A DNA stretch of 64,000 bases from JBGQBN01 sp041494805 (GCA_041494805.1 JBGQBN010000005.1:62001-126000); one strand, 5' to 3'. Positions 34,872 through 45,500 are shown, numbered from the stretch's first letter. The notes: generated by a model not told the origin, from the letters alone. Numbers and translations are program-made.

Positions 34872-35474
34872 TTATTTCTTTTTCTCGGCCCTGCCGACCA
34901 GCATCAACTGCTCGGGGCCGCCGTTGACGCTGCTGTATTCGGTGAGCGTAAATCCACCTCCCGAGATCGGCCGCGTCTCGCTCCGAAACTTGATGTGCTT
35001 CCCGAGAAAGTCAAACTCTCCGCGATAGACCAGCGTTTCGCCTTCGAAGTTCCCGGTGAACACCCAGTGATCCGAAGAGTCGTACCAAAGCGCATGGTCC
35101 CGATACACTTTCGCTTTCGGGTCCCACATCATCACTTCCATCCCCTGGTAATTGTCTCCGCCACCATAGGATGCAAACGCATTGATCACGGAAAGTCCGC
35201 TCGGGCCGCTCTGCGCCGCCCAGTGCCCCGTGTTGTGTCCTCCATTCGGAAACAGTTCGGATTTTGGGTACTCCTCCGAATACCCCCAATCACCGATGTA
35301 GAACTTCAGGCGATCCATTTCAGGGCCAGCGGCAATTTCTCCGGTACCCTCTGGCCCGTTCGCCGCTGGTGCACCAGCCTGGGCTGCGGATCCACCGCTC
35401 TGAGACTGGGCGCCCGCCATTCCAGCGAGTCCCACACAAACACAGCCTATAAACAGTACGTTTTGAATCTTCAT
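34872..35474 (-). CDS. Secreted DUF1579-like protein
   Basis: A 200-residue protein has a signal peptide (about 1-22), a Ser/Gly/Ala-rich linker and a lipocalin-like beta body: LKFYIGDWGYSEEYP, then GMEVMMWDPKAKVYRDH, a GNFEGETLVYRGEF strand and a C-terminal LTEYSSVNGG. The pattern of IGDW followed by paired strands matches DUF1579-type proteins, whose role is unknown. ATG 35474 has GGAGAG upstream; the frame continues further up but without a signal. It lies 83 nt downstream of the YbdD-type gene on the same strand and may share its transcript. Confidence 0.78.
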   Translation of the reverse strand: MKIQNVLFIGCVCVGLAGMAGAQSQSGGSAAQAGAPAANGPEGTGEIAAGPEMDRLKFYIGDWGYSEEYPKSELFPNGGHNTGHWAAQSGPSGLSVINAFASYGGGDNYQGMEVMMWDPKAKVYRDHALWYDSSDHWVFTGNFEGETLVYRGEFDFLGKHIKFRSETRPISGGGFTLTEYSSVNGGPEQLMLVGRAEKKK

Positions 35475-35557
35475 GGGTGAGCTCTCCGTTAAATCGACAC
35501 TGACGCGGCAGACTTCGCCACACGATACCAGAATTGACTTAGCGGTTCCGCACTCCG

Positions 35558-35734
35558 CTAGCAACATCTCGGCCGTCGTGCTGCGGCCAAATCGTGCTCC
35601 CGCAAAAATGCCGCGTACGACTCGGGCGTCGAATTGAGGCCGTTCCTGCCCAAGAACCGTGCATAGGCTGATTCATCGAAAATTTCGCGCAACGTAGCCA
35701 CCAGGATTTCCACGAATCGTCGCATCTTCCTCAT
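35558..35734 (-). CDS. YbdD/YjiX-type small protein, partner of CstA
   Basis: A 58-residue protein fits the DUF466 family: an N-terminal amphipathic helix, then a YARFLGRNGLNS loop and ESYAAFLREHDLA. In other bacteria such a short gene follows cstA or btsT and is needed for, or modulates, uptake by the partner. Here its ATG (35732-35734) overlaps the cstA stop (35731-35733) in an ATGA arrangement, which supports the pairing and the start. Confidence 0.87.
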   Translation of the reverse strand: MRKMRRFVEILVATLREIFDESAYARFLGRNGLNSTPESYAAFLREHDLAAARRPRCC

Positions 35735-37776
35735 CCCTGCTCCTCGGCGAAACGCGTGGCAACAAACGGTGCTTCCTTTACCCGCGCTGGTTTGCGGCCG
35801 GCGACCACGCGGGTCCACTCCCAGGCCGACTCCATCAGAATCAGCGCCACCATGAAGATCAGGATGCCGGTGACCGTTGCGTCCAGCCGGTCGTTAAAGA
35901 TCAGCCGGGAGAGTTCGTGACTGGGCGCAGCGGAGGAAGCCAGTTGCCGGGCATGCGCCAGAAATCCGATCCGGGAGTTGGGATTGAAAATCTTGTGCCA
36001 CGACGCTGTAAAGGTCACTAAGACCAGCCACGCCAACGGTACCAGCGTCACCGCCGCATAGCGGGCTTTCCCCATCTTGATGATGATGGTGGTGGCCACA
36101 CACAGCGCAACCGTCGCCAGTAGTTGATTGGAAATCCCGAACAAGGGCCAAAGTGAATTGATTCCACCTAGCGGGTCCTTCACGCCCTGCCAGAGGAAAT
36201 ATCCCCAGGCACTTACAATCAACGCGCTGGTGGCAAGAATCGAGGGATACCAACTGGTGCGTCCCAAGGGCTTCCAGATGTGGCCGAGTGCATCCTGCAC
36301 CATGAAGCGGCCCACGCGGGTGCCGGCATCGAGAATAGTAAGAATGAAGAGCGCTTCGAACATGATGGCAAAGTGATACCAGAGTGCCATGACGGCTTGC
36401 CCACCCAGACTGTTGGAGAAGATGTGGGCCATGCCGACAGCGAAAGCGGGTGCGCCGCCCGTGCGGTTGTAAAGCGTCTGCTCCCCAACCGCCTGGGCCA
36501 GAGAGTGCATCTCGGCAGCGGTGACCGTGAATCCCCAATTGCTGATGGTTGCGGCTGCGGCTTCCGGAGCTTGACCCACGACTCCCGCAGGGCTGTTAAT
36601 CGCAAAGTAGACGCCCGGCTGCATCACGCAGGCAGCAATCATAGCCATGATCGCTACCATGGATTCCGCCATCATGGCGCCGTAGCCCACCATGCGGGCT
36701 TCGGGCTCGCGCCGGATCAACTTGGGCGTGGTGCCACTGGAGATGAGCGCGTGGAACCCGCTGATGGCGCCGCAGGCAATAGTAATGAACGCGAAGGGGA
36801 AGATGCTTCCGGCAAACACCGGCCCCGAGCCATCTATGAAACGCGTGAGCGCGGGCATGTGCAGCGTGGGACGCAGCGCGATAATTCCCAGCGCCAGCAG
36901 TGCGATGGTCCCCAGCTTGACGAAGGTGCTCAAGTAATCGCGCGGGGCGAGTAGCAGCCACACCGGCAATGCCGAAGCGGCGAAACCGTAAAGGATGAGC
37001 AGGATAGCCAGCGTGGGCGCGGTCAGAGTGAATACTTGAGCCACCGACGGAGTCTGTGAGGCCCATTGTCCTCCCCAGATGGCGAGCATTACCAGGATGA
37101 AACCCAGGATCGAAGTCTCCAGAACTTTGCCCGGCCGCAGGCGGCGCAGGTAGACGCCCATCAGCAGGGCGATGGGAATAGTCATAGCGATGGTGAACGC
37201 GCCCCAGGGGCTGGCTTTCAGCGCATTGACCACGATCAGTGCGGCCACCCCAAGCAGAATCACGATAATGCTGATGACCGCCACGTAGGCCACGAATCCA
37301 CCAACTCGGCCAATTTCTTCACGGGCCATCTCAGTGAGTGATTTTCCATCGCGGCGAACCGAGAACAACAGGATGACGAAATCCTGCACACAGCCGCCGA
37401 ACACTGCGCCCGCCAGCACCCAGAGGGTTCCGGGCAGATATCCGAATTGGGCCGCGAGCACCGGGCCGACCAGCGGTCCCGGCCCCGCGATGGCGGCAAA
37501 ATGGTGTCCGAAGACCACCCACTTGTTGGTGGGGACGAAATCGCGGCCATTATCCAGGCGTTCGGCGGGAGTGGCGCGCTGGGCGTCCAGGGCGAGCACT
37601 TTGGCGGAGATAAACTTGCTGTAGAAACGGTAGCCGAGCGCGTAGGTGCAGACGGCCGCGACCACCAGCCACATGGCGTTGATCTGCTCGCCACGATGCA
37701 GTGCAATGGTCGCGATCGCCAACGTGCCCAGAATGGCGACCGTGAGCCAGATCAGAATTCGCAGTGGTTTCGGCAT
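35731..37776 (-). CDS. cstA: CstA-family carbon-starvation / pyruvate or peptide transporter
   Basis: The 681-residue integral membrane protein has about 16-18 helices and CstA landmarks: YRFYSKFISAKVL near the start, VPTNKWVVFGHHFAAIAGPGPLVGPVLAAQFG split over the following loop, and a central FHALISSGTTPKL. Members import pyruvate or peptides under starvation. The GGAGGG just before ATG 37776 supports the start. The small YbdD-type partner follows with overlapping codons. No CRP-like site was recognised upstream. Confidence 0.95.
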   Translation of the reverse strand: MPKPLRILIWLTVAILGTLAIATIALHRGEQINAMWLVVAAVCTYALGYRFYSKFISAKVLALDAQRATPAERLDNGRDFVPTNKWVVFGHHFAAIAGPGPLVGPVLAAQFGYLPGTLWVLAGAVFGGCVQDFVILLFSVRRDGKSLTEMAREEIGRVGGFVAYVAVISIIVILLGVAALIVVNALKASPWGAFTIAMTIPIALLMGVYLRRLRPGKVLETSILGFILVMLAIWGGQWASQTPSVAQVFTLTAPTLAILLILYGFAASALPVWLLLAPRDYLSTFVKLGTIALLALGIIALRPTLHMPALTRFIDGSGPVFAGSIFPFAFITIACGAISGFHALISSGTTPKLIRREPEARMVGYGAMMAESMVAIMAMIAACVMQPGVYFAINSPAGVVGQAPEAAAATISNWGFTVTAAEMHSLAQAVGEQTLYNRTGGAPAFAVGMAHIFSNSLGGQAVMALWYHFAIMFEALFILTILDAGTRVGRFMVQDALGHIWKPLGRTSWYPSILATSALIVSAWGYFLWQGVKDPLGGINSLWPLFGISNQLLATVALCVATTIIIKMGKARYAAVTLVPLAWLVLVTFTASWHKIFNPNSRIGFLAHARQLASSAAPSHELSRLIFNDRLDATVTGILIFMVALILMESAWEWTRVVAGRKPARVKEAPFVATRFAEEQG

Positions 37777-38057
37777 TGCCCTCCGCTATTCAACAACGGC
37801 GGAAGTATTGTGGCCAATCCCAAGCTCAGGCGCAATGTGCAAACGCGGCACCTGCCAGAACCAGCGCGGGCGAGTCGCCCGTACCCACACGGCTCTTCCC
37901 GCAGGGCTTGGTTCCAGTTCACGCGAACTAAATGAGTTTAATGGTAATCTTTAATGTCCCCTGGCAGGTAAGAGCGCTGGAAGTGTATACCGAGTGGCCT
38001 TACAAGGGGGGATAGCCAAAGGGACGGAGCAGTAAGCGTTTACCACAGGAGCAGGTG
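37777..38057. other. Divergent spacer between cstA and pfp, with a short hairpin
   Basis: 281 nt holding the promoters of two metabolic genes. A hairpin of CGGGCG and CGCCCG around AGT (37867-37881) lies inside a GC-rich phrase of a type common in this genome's spacers. An AT-richer stretch (37920-37960) before pfp is the probable promoter zone. No gene was recognised. Confidence 0.5.
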
Positions 38058-39137
38058 ATGAAAGTCGGGATGCTGACTGGCGGAGGTGACTGTCCAGGTT
38101 TGAACGCAGTCATCCGCGCCATTGTGCGCAAGGGTTGCTTCCACTACGAGGACGAGTTTGTCGGCTTTCTCGAAGGCTGGCGCGGCCTTCTGGAAGACAA
38201 GAGTATGCCGCTCGACCTCTCTAGCGTGGCTGGAATCTTGCCGCGGGGTGGCACCATCCTGCGCACGTCGCGCACCAATCCTTCCAAGCACTCCGATGGC
38301 ATAGACCGCTGCATCAGCACGCTCACCAGGCACAACATCGAGGCGTTGATCGCCATCGGCGGCGACGACACCCTTTCCGTTGCCCAGCAGCTGCATGAAA
38401 GAGGAATCAAGGTGGTAGGTGTCCCCAAGACTATCGACAATGATCTGGCTGGCACCGACTACACTTTCGGCTTCGATACGGCAGTGAACGTCGCCACCGA
38501 AGCCATCGACCGTGTGCACACCACCGCCGAGGCTCATAACCGCGTGATGGTGGTGGAAGTGATGGGCCGGGATGCGGGGTGGATCGCCATGTACAGCGGC
38601 ATCGCCGGCGGCGCTGATGTCATTCTGATTCCCGAGCAGCCCTTCGACATTGACAAGGTGGCGGAAACCCTTCGCCTGCGACACGCCCGTGGACGCTACT
38701 TCAGCATCGTGGTGGTGGCTGAAGGCGCGAAGTTCTCCACCGACGTGGACCCGCAGCATGGCGCGCCCATTGTGCAGGACATGGGGCAGGATGAATTCGG
38801 GCACGCGCGGCTGGGCGGCATCGGCAATATTCTGGCGCGGGAGATCGAGAAGCGGACCGGATTCGAAACCCGAGCCGTGGTGCTGGGACACATCCAGCGC
38901 GGCGGCTCTCCCAGTGCGTTCGACCGTATGCTGGCCACACGCTATGGACTGGGTGCGATCGACATGGTGCATCGCGGCGAGTTCGGATGCATGGCGGCGT
39001 TGCGCGGAAATAAAATCGTTTCCGTACCGCTGGTCGATGCCATTTCCAAGAATCGTACTGTTGACCAGGAGATGATCGACGTGGCTTTCGGTATCCTGGA
39101 TAGACTGACTGGAGAGAAAGAGTCGGTGGGGAAGTAG
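38058..39137 (+). CDS. pfp: 6-phosphofructokinase, probably pyrophosphate-dependent
   Basis: The 359-residue protein is a PfkA-superfamily enzyme. It begins with TGGGDCPGLNAVIR and has the substrate loop PKTIDNDL and a MGRDAGWIA motif. At the phosphoryl-donor site the sequence is GGDD (101-104) instead of GGDG, and Lys124 replaces the glycine of PGTIDND. Asp104 and Lys124 are the known determinants of pyrophosphate use instead of ATP, so a reversible PPi-dependent step of glycolysis/gluconeogenesis is likely. ATG 38058 is favoured since AGGAG lies 6 nt upstream; GTG 38055 is adjacent. Confidence 0.93.
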   Translation: MKVGMLTGGGDCPGLNAVIRAIVRKGCFHYEDEFVGFLEGWRGLLEDKSMPLDLSSVAGILPRGGTILRTSRTNPSKHSDGIDRCISTLTRHNIEALIAIGGDDTLSVAQQLHERGIKVVGVPKTIDNDLAGTDYTFGFDTAVNVATEAIDRVHTTAEAHNRVMVVEVMGRDAGWIAMYSGIAGGADVILIPEQPFDIDKVAETLRLRHARGRYFSIVVVAEGAKFSTDVDPQHGAPIVQDMGQDEFGHARLGGIGNILAREIEKRTGFETRAVVLGHIQRGGSPSAFDRMLATRYGLGAIDMVHRGEFGCMAALRGNKIVSVPLVDAISKNRTVDQEMIDVAFGILDRLTGEKESVGK

Positions 39138-39171
39138 GGCTGCAGGCTTTAGGCTTTAGGCTTCAGGCCCG
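39138..39171. repeat. Heptamer array, left arm
   Basis: Imperfect 7-nt units (AGGCTTT) directly after the pfp stop. A complementary array lies at 39360-39390, so the two arms could pair around the element between them. Confidence 0.65.
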
Positions 39172-39179
39172 ATGCAATG

Positions 39180-39314
39180 CTAGAACTGGTCTCATAAATG
39201 ACTTTGGGAGGGCACGGCTTCAGCCGTGCCGCTCAGGACCGATAAAGATTGGGCTTCAGCCCCTGAGGTCGAACCACCGCACTCGCAGGAGACCACTTAT
39301 GAAACCAGTTCTAG
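39180..39314. mobile_element. 135-bp MITE-like element with 21-bp terminal inverted repeats
   Basis: The ends CTAGAACTGGTCTCATAAATG (39180-39200, split here only by position) and the complement of 39294-39314 match at 19 of 21 positions. The interior has two hairpins: GGCACGGCTTCAGCCGTGCC (39211-39230) and GGGCTTCAGCCC (39251-39262). There is no coding capacity, as expected for a MITE moved by a transposase elsewhere. A target duplication is not clear. Confidence 0.72.
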
Positions 39315-39359
39315 TACGGGCTACGGATCGAGCAATTCGTGCAGCGCATGAGATTTCTT

Positions 39360-39390
39360 CCCTAGAGCCTAGAGCCTGAAGCCTAGGGCC
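39360..39390. repeat. Heptamer array, right arm
   Basis: Units of the form CCTAGAG/CCTGAAG run complementary to the left arm at 39138-39171, sharing the core TAGGCTTCAGG when reversed. Together they enclose the MITE-like element. Confidence 0.65.
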
Positions 39391-39403
39391 GAAAGCAAGC
39401 CTG

Positions 39404-41143
39404 ATGGAGGTACTCTTCCGCCTGGCGCCGCCATCGCTACAGACTATCGAGCTCATCCCGGCCATCGCCACGGTGGCGATGATCGTCATCGCACATCGAC
39501 GAGCCACCCCACAGAAACCCTCCGGCCTCCATTCCCTCGAGAGATTATTTGGACGGCTGGCGCGGCGAAAAGTGCTGTCGGTGGTTGCGGTCGGACTGCT
39601 GGTCCTCACCGTTCGTGCAGCCCTGATTCCTGTCCTCGGCATCCCCGAGCCGCGCTGGGACGATGAATACAGCTACCTGCTCGCGGGAAAGACGTATGCG
39701 TCAGGGCGTTTGACCAACCCCACCCACCCCATGTGGGTGCATTTTGAAAGCTTCCATATCATCCAGCAGCCTACGTACATGTCCATGTACGCGCCGGCGC
39801 CAGGGTTGGTGCTGGCAGCCGGGATCGTGCTGGGCAAAAATCCGTGGATCGGAGTTTGGCTGATCACCGCTATTGCTTGTTCCGCCCTGACCTGGATGCT
39901 GCAGGGCTGGGTGCCACCGGGATGGGCACTCTTCGGAGGACTGCTGGCCGTGCTGCGCCTCGGCCTGCTCAGTTACTGGATGAATACCTACTTCTGCACC
40001 TCGATAGCGGCCCTTGGCGGGGCGCTGATCTTGGGAGCGCTGCCCCGTCTTAAGAAGCACTGCCGCCTGCGCGATGCCATCGTGATGGGCATGGGACTTG
40101 CGATTCTGGCGAACAGCAGACCGTATGAAGGACTGATTGTGAGCTTGCCGGTGGCGGTTGCCATGCTGTTTTGGCTCACGGGCAAAAAGCGTCCGCCCGC
40201 CCCAGTTGCAGTTCGGCGGATCGCATTGCCGATTTTTCTGATGCTTGCGGTTACTGCGGGGGCGATGGGGTACTACTTCTGGCGCGTCACGGGCAGCCCA
40301 TTCCGCATGCCGTACCAGGTGAATCGTGACACCTATGCCGTAGCTCCGTATTTCGTGTGGCAAAGCCTGCGGCCAGAACCAATCTATCACCACCCGGAGA
40401 TGCGCGATTTCTACATGGGTTGGGAGCGCAGTGAGTTTCTAGAGGCGCAATCGCTGCGCGGTCTCGCTCTCCGCACGTTTCACAAGATGCAAGAGTGCTG
40501 GGGCTTTTATATGGGCCCCGCTTTCACTATCCCTTTGCTGGCTTTTCCCTGCATCCTGCGCGACCGCCGAATGAGATTCGTACTTTGGGCAAGTGGCTTT
40601 TTCGCTCTGGGGATGGTTGTGGAGACCTGGACTCTGGCGCACTACGTCACCCCGGCGGCAGGATTGCTTTACCTCCTCCTGGTGCAGTGCATGCGGCACC
40701 TGCGCCTCTGGCGACGCCATGGCAGCGGGATCGGACAGTCGCTGGTGCAGGCTGTGCCTGTGATATGCCTGGCCATGGTAGTACTGCGAGTGTCCGCAGT
40801 TGCCGCACACGCTCCCATCGAGCCCGCCTGGCCACGCGGCAATCTGGAGCGCGCGCAAATCATAAAGCGCCTAGACGCGCTTCCTGGTGACCACTTGATC
40901 GTTGTACAGCAGGGGCCGGTCAACATCGACAAGGAGTGGGTGTACAACGAGCCCGACATTAACGCCGCCAAGATAGTTTGGGCCCGCGACATGGGAGAGA
41001 AGAATAACGAAGAGCTGCTGCGGTACTTCCACGACCGGCATGTATGGCGGTTGGAGGTGGAGGGGGGGATGCTTCGGAGTTTCTCTCCGTCTCCCGGAGC
41101 AGCGGGCTCCAGCGATGCGACAACTCCCCCCGCTAGACCTTAG
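39404..41143 (+). CDS. Membrane glycosyltransferase-like protein (GT-C type)
   Basis: The 579-residue protein has about 11-12 hydrophobic helices and, in the first periplasmic loop, the acidic pair RWDDEYSYLLAG, which matches the catalytic-loop position of GT-C transferases (PMT/ArnT type) that use polyprenyl-phosphate sugars. A soluble C-terminal part (about 480-579) faces the periplasm. Its target (lipid A, protein or polysaccharide) is unknown. The start is uncertain: ATG 39404 has no clear ribosome site and lies just beyond the heptamer array. Its stop directly abuts the stop of the convergent gene (41143/41144). Confidence 0.75.
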   Translation: MEVLFRLAPPSLQTIELIPAIATVAMIVIAHRRATPQKPSGLHSLERLFGRLARRKVLSVVAVGLLVLTVRAALIPVLGIPEPRWDDEYSYLLAGKTYASGRLTNPTHPMWVHFESFHIIQQPTYMSMYAPAPGLVLAAGIVLGKNPWIGVWLITAIACSALTWMLQGWVPPGWALFGGLLAVLRLGLLSYWMNTYFCTSIAALGGALILGALPRLKKHCRLRDAIVMGMGLAILANSRPYEGLIVSLPVAVAMLFWLTGKKRPPAPVAVRRIALPIFLMLAVTAGAMGYYFWRVTGSPFRMPYQVNRDTYAVAPYFVWQSLRPEPIYHHPEMRDFYMGWERSEFLEAQSLRGLALRTFHKMQECWGFYMGPAFTIPLLAFPCILRDRRMRFVLWASGFFALGMVVETWTLAHYVTPAAGLLYLLLVQCMRHLRLWRRHGSGIGQSLVQAVPVICLAMVVLRVSAVAAHAPIEPAWPRGNLERAQIIKRLDALPGDHLIVVQQGPVNIDKEWVYNEPDINAAKIVWARDMGEKNNEELLRYFHDRHVWRLEVEGGMLRSFSPSPGAAGSSDATTPPARP

Positions 41144-42385
41144 CTACTCCGTTTCCCGATTGCTCCTCGATAGCCGCCTGAGAGCAGCTTCCGCCGCCGT
41201 CAGGACGGCAAAGCAGGCCAGAAGAATCATCTCTGGCTCCATGGGATGACGGTACGTGCTCCACGGATGGGTGATGTAGTAGATCAACGGAAAAACAAAA
41301 AGAACAACCGCATAGGGCGCAGCATCCAGCTTCTTGTGCCAAAGGGCTATGCCCGCTCCCAGCCAGGCCAGCAAGCTGATCGGCAGCCAGACGCGTGCGT
41401 CGGGTGCGGTCCAGTAGTAGAAACAGCGCTGGCCGCAAAGGCGCAAGAACTGCCCTGGATGTTCTCGAATGAACTGCAGAGCGACCTCGCGCTTGCTTTC
41501 CATGAATTGGATTTCGCCCAGCCGGTTGTATTCCGAGGGATCATTGAGCGGGAAGCTGCCGGCGAAATCGTAGAGGTGCGTTACTCCCTCATGGTTTCCA
41601 ATCCACAGCTCGAGCCCGAGATTGTCACGAACCACGATCAGCCGGTGGAAAGTCACGTAGTTGTGAATGGTCCAGGGCAGCAGCGTGAGCAGACAGATCG
41701 CAATCGAGGCCAGCAGTCGTTTGCGGCATGACTCTCCCCGGCGGCGATAACGGATCCAAAGCCAGACCCAGAGAAAAGGAAATAACGCGAGCAGAGTTGT
41801 GTTGGTAAGGGCGGCAATTCCGGCAAGCCCTCCGAACAGCAGCCATTGCGAGATGCAGAGCGAACCCGCCAGCGTCACCGCTAGCAACAGGCTGAGCGCC
41901 AGCAGGAGAGCCGAGAGGCTGCTCTCCCACAACCGTATCGAGACCACAGCCAGATAGAGCCAGCTCGCCCAAACCCAAGCCGCCACAATGCCGGTGGGGA
42001 CGCCAAAGCTTCGTTTACCAATTTGAAGAATTACAACCGCAGTGAGTGCGGAAAAGAATGCATTGAGCCCAACTGCGACCCAAAGCGACAGATACGTGTA
42101 GGCGCCAAACAGCTTGAAAATACCCGCCAGCAGAAAAGGATAGACGGGAGGCTGCTGCGCCGTTGGCGCCAGAAGCGTATGAGGCCATGGAGAGCTGTAG
42201 CCGAATCCGGAGACTACCGCCCAGGCAATGCGGGCGGGCTCGTTCAACTCGTAGAATCCCCGGGCTGCGTTGGCCGGAAGCAGTTGTGCAGCGACGATCA
42301 GCCGCACCAGGAACGCGACCACGAAAATGGCCCACGGCGAGCCTATAGCAGCGGCCACGAGCCTGAAAGGGCGCGTATTGCGCAT
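41144..42385 (-). CDS. Membrane glycosyltransferase-like protein (PMT/ArnT type)
   Basis: A 413-residue protein with about 9-10 membrane helices. The first loop contains a conserved-looking Glu (YELNEPARIAW) followed by GFGYSSPW and QQPPVYPFLLA, the arrangement of ArnT/PMT-type GT-C enzymes in which an acidic residue and a PPxYP element line the active site. The C-terminal part has HPMEPEMI and a final helix. It converges with the other GT-C-like gene with no spacer, which leaves no room for a terminator between them. Confidence 0.78.
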   Translation of the reverse strand: MRNTRPFRLVAAAIGSPWAIFVVAFLVRLIVAAQLLPANAARGFYELNEPARIAWAVVSGFGYSSPWPHTLLAPTAQQPPVYPFLLAGIFKLFGAYTYLSLWVAVGLNAFFSALTAVVILQIGKRSFGVPTGIVAAWVWASWLYLAVVSIRLWESSLSALLLALSLLLAVTLAGSLCISQWLLFGGLAGIAALTNTTLLALFPFLWVWLWIRYRRRGESCRKRLLASIAICLLTLLPWTIHNYVTFHRLIVVRDNLGLELWIGNHEGVTHLYDFAGSFPLNDPSEYNRLGEIQFMESKREVALQFIREHPGQFLRLCGQRCFYYWTAPDARVWLPISLLAWLGAGIALWHKKLDAAPYAVVLFVFPLIYYITHPWSTYRHPMEPEMILLACFAVLTAAEAALRRLSRSNRETE

Positions 42386-42504
42386 GGGTGAAAGGATTGT
42401 AACAGCGGCCCCATCAGAGATTTACTGGCAGTCAAGAGAGACATGTGTCGCCCACCGGTGAGCCCGGACCGCGGCGCAACGCTGCTTTCTGCAACCATCT
42501 GTTC

Positions 42505-45500
42505 TTAGTTCTGTCCTGCCGCTTTGGCGGCCTGTTCGTTCGGAAACGGAGCGACATAAATAGCCGGCACACTTTCCTTTTGCATCATCTCATTCAGGGC
42601 TACGAGGTCCGTGGACATGATTTGTTTCCACTGGGCCACCAGTGGCGTCTCCTTTTGGCTCAGTTCGTCAAAAACCGCGTACTGCTGCTGGGTCGGAGCC
42701 GCATCCGCCCCGTCCACGCTTCCTGCCAGGTTGTGCAGTTGCTCATCAATCAGGACCGGGTAATTCAGGCTGGCTTCCGAAGATTTGATCTTCACCTGCA
42801 GCAATTGCTCCTCCACCGGAGTCATCTTCTTGTCGAGCGACTCTGACGCGGCCAGGATGGACTTGAAGCGCGCGTCCTCACCCAGCCGGCCCTGCAAATT
42901 GTGAAACTGCGTCCGGATGTTGCGAATATCGTTCACCGTCTGATGCACTTCGCTGATACGCTCGCGGAGTTTGAGGTCCAGATCAAACTGCTTCTGCAGA
43001 TCGGCGAGAGAAACGTTCACTCGCGGATCCGGCTTCACTTCCAGCGGGACGCTCAGGGATTTTCCGTTGGCCGTCAGCCGGACCTGGTAATTGCCCGGCA
43101 GGGCCACAGGACCACGATTGCGGAACTCGGCGCCGACTTCCCCAGGAAGCTTGCGCGCCCCTTCATAGCGCAGGTTCCAAGCGAATCGGTTGACCCCCAC
43201 CTCAACGGGAATCCTTTCCTGCGGAGGCTGCTGATCCGGCCACTCCGGCGGAGTCTCAGCTTCCTTTTTCTCCAAGCTGGAATACTTTCGTACCACCTTC
43301 CCCTGCGAGTCCAGTACTTCTAGAGTCGCTTCGCCTTTCGACGCCGATTTGAAGTAGTAAGAAATGACCGCCCCGCTCGGCGGGTTGGGAGCCACGGGTT
43401 GGCGGCGCTCGTAGTCATCCGGCCAGCGCAGCCGGTAGGTTGCCCGTGGCTTGTAAAGAATCATTTCGTCGCTGGCGGACGAGGCGCCAAATTGGCGCAG
43501 CGGGGAGATGTCATCGAGAACCCAGAACGACCGCCCGTGCGTGGCTACGGCCAGGTCATCCTCTTTCACCATCAGGTCGTGAATCGGAGAGGTCGGAAGG
43601 TTCAGTTGCAGCGACTGCCAGTGGGCGCCGTCGTCGAAGGAAACATAAACTCCGGTTTCCGTCCCGGCATAGAGCAGGCCTCTTTGCTTGGGATCTTCCC
43701 GGACGGCATGAGTATAGGCGCCGTCGGGAATGCCGTTCGTGATCTTCGTCCAGGTCTTGCCGAAATCGGCCGTCTTGTAAATGTAGGGCTTCAAATCATC
43801 GAGTTTGTGCGTGTCCACCGCCGCATACGCCGTTCCAGCGTCATGCGGAGAAGCCTCGATCAGACTCACCAGGCTCCATTCCGGTATGCCCTTGGGCGTG
43901 ACGCTGGTCCAGTGCTGGCCGCCGTCGCGCGTGAGTTGGATCAGGCCATCGTCCGTGCCTGCCCAGATCAGATCTTTCTGGAGGGGCGATTCAGCGAGGG
44001 CGAAGACTGTGTCGTAGTACTCGACGGTAGTGTTGTCCTTGGTGAGCGGCCCACCCGAGCTTTCCTGTTTGCTTTTGTCGTTGCGCGTAAGATCCGGGCT
44101 GATCACGCTCCAACTCATGCCGTGGTCCGTGCTCTTGAAGACCACCTCCGCTGCCGTATAGAGGACGTCGGGATTGTATGGAGACATGGCAATGGGGTCG
44201 GTCCACGCCTGCCGGTATTTCAAGTCCTTGGCCCCATGGCCGGCGCCATCCATCGGCCACACGGTAATGTCCTGTGCTTGTTGCGTCCGCTTGTCGAAGC
44301 GCGTGAGCGCTCCGCCGCCCGAACCCGCATACACGATGTTGGCATCCCGCGGATCGGGAATGATGTAGCCGCTCTCGCCCCCGCCCACGTCATACCAGTG
44401 CTGACGCCCGATGTAGCCATCGTCGCTGCGACTGGCGATGCCCACCGTGCTGTTGTCCTGCTGCGCCCCGTACAGGTAATACTGCAAGCGGTTGTCGGCA
44501 GCCACATGGTAGAACTGCGCCGTGGGCTGATTGTATTCCGTGCTCCAGGACTTGCCGCCATCCACGCTGATGGTGGCGCCACCGTCATTGCCGTTGATCA
44601 TGCGTTGTGGATTGGTGGGATCAATCCACAGTCCGTGGTGATCGCCGTGTGGCGCCGGAAGCAAGGTCAGGCTCTTGCCGCCATCGTTGGAGCGGAACAC
44701 GCCGGTGTTGAGCATGTACACCGCATCCGCGCTCCGTGGATCGGCAAAGATGTGGGTGAAGTACCAGGCACGCTGAGTGAGACGCTGGTCATCGTTGACC
44801 TTGGCCCAGGTGTCGCCGCCGTCGTCGGAGCGGAAAAGGCCACCTTCCTTGGCTTCAATCAGCGCATACACCCGGTTGGAGTCCGCGCCCGAAACCGACA
44901 CGCCGATTCTCCCCATGATCCCGTCGGGCAGTCCCTTCCCTTCCAGTCGCTTCCAGGTGGTTCCGCCATCCACCGAGCGATACAGCCCGCTGCCCGGGCC
45001 CCCGCTCGACAAACTCCAGGGCGTGCGCTGGACTTCGAAGAGAGCCGCAAACATCACGTTGGGATTGTGAGGATCGAACGCCAGATCAATGGCACCGGTC
45101 TTTTCGTCCTTGTAGAGAACCTTTTCCCAGTTCTTGCCGCCGTCGGTTGAACGATAGACGCCCCGCTCGGGGTTTGGCCCGTACGCGTGGCCCAGCGCCG
45201 CCACATAGACGATATCGGGATTGCGGGGATGCACTAGCACCTTGGCGATGTGCTGCGTGTCCTTCAGTCCGATGTAGCTCCAGCTCTTGCCGCCATCGGG
45301 CGATTTGTACACCCCGTTGCCGTACGAAATGTTGCCCCGGATGCACGCTTCGCCAGTACCCACGTAAATAACGCCAGGATTCGATTCGGCCACGGCAATG
45401 GCGCCGACCGAGGCGAAGGGTTCTTTATCGGTGAGTGGTGTCCAGCTGATGCCCGCGTCGGTGGTGCGCCAGACGCCGCCGGCGACTCCGCCAAAGTAAA

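Noticed and set aside
43399..45150. 583-codon open frame on the plus strand opposite the Vps10-like gene
   Set aside because: It is antisense to a gene with clear repeats and signal peptide, its residues show no family features, and GC-rich third positions easily open the opposite strand.
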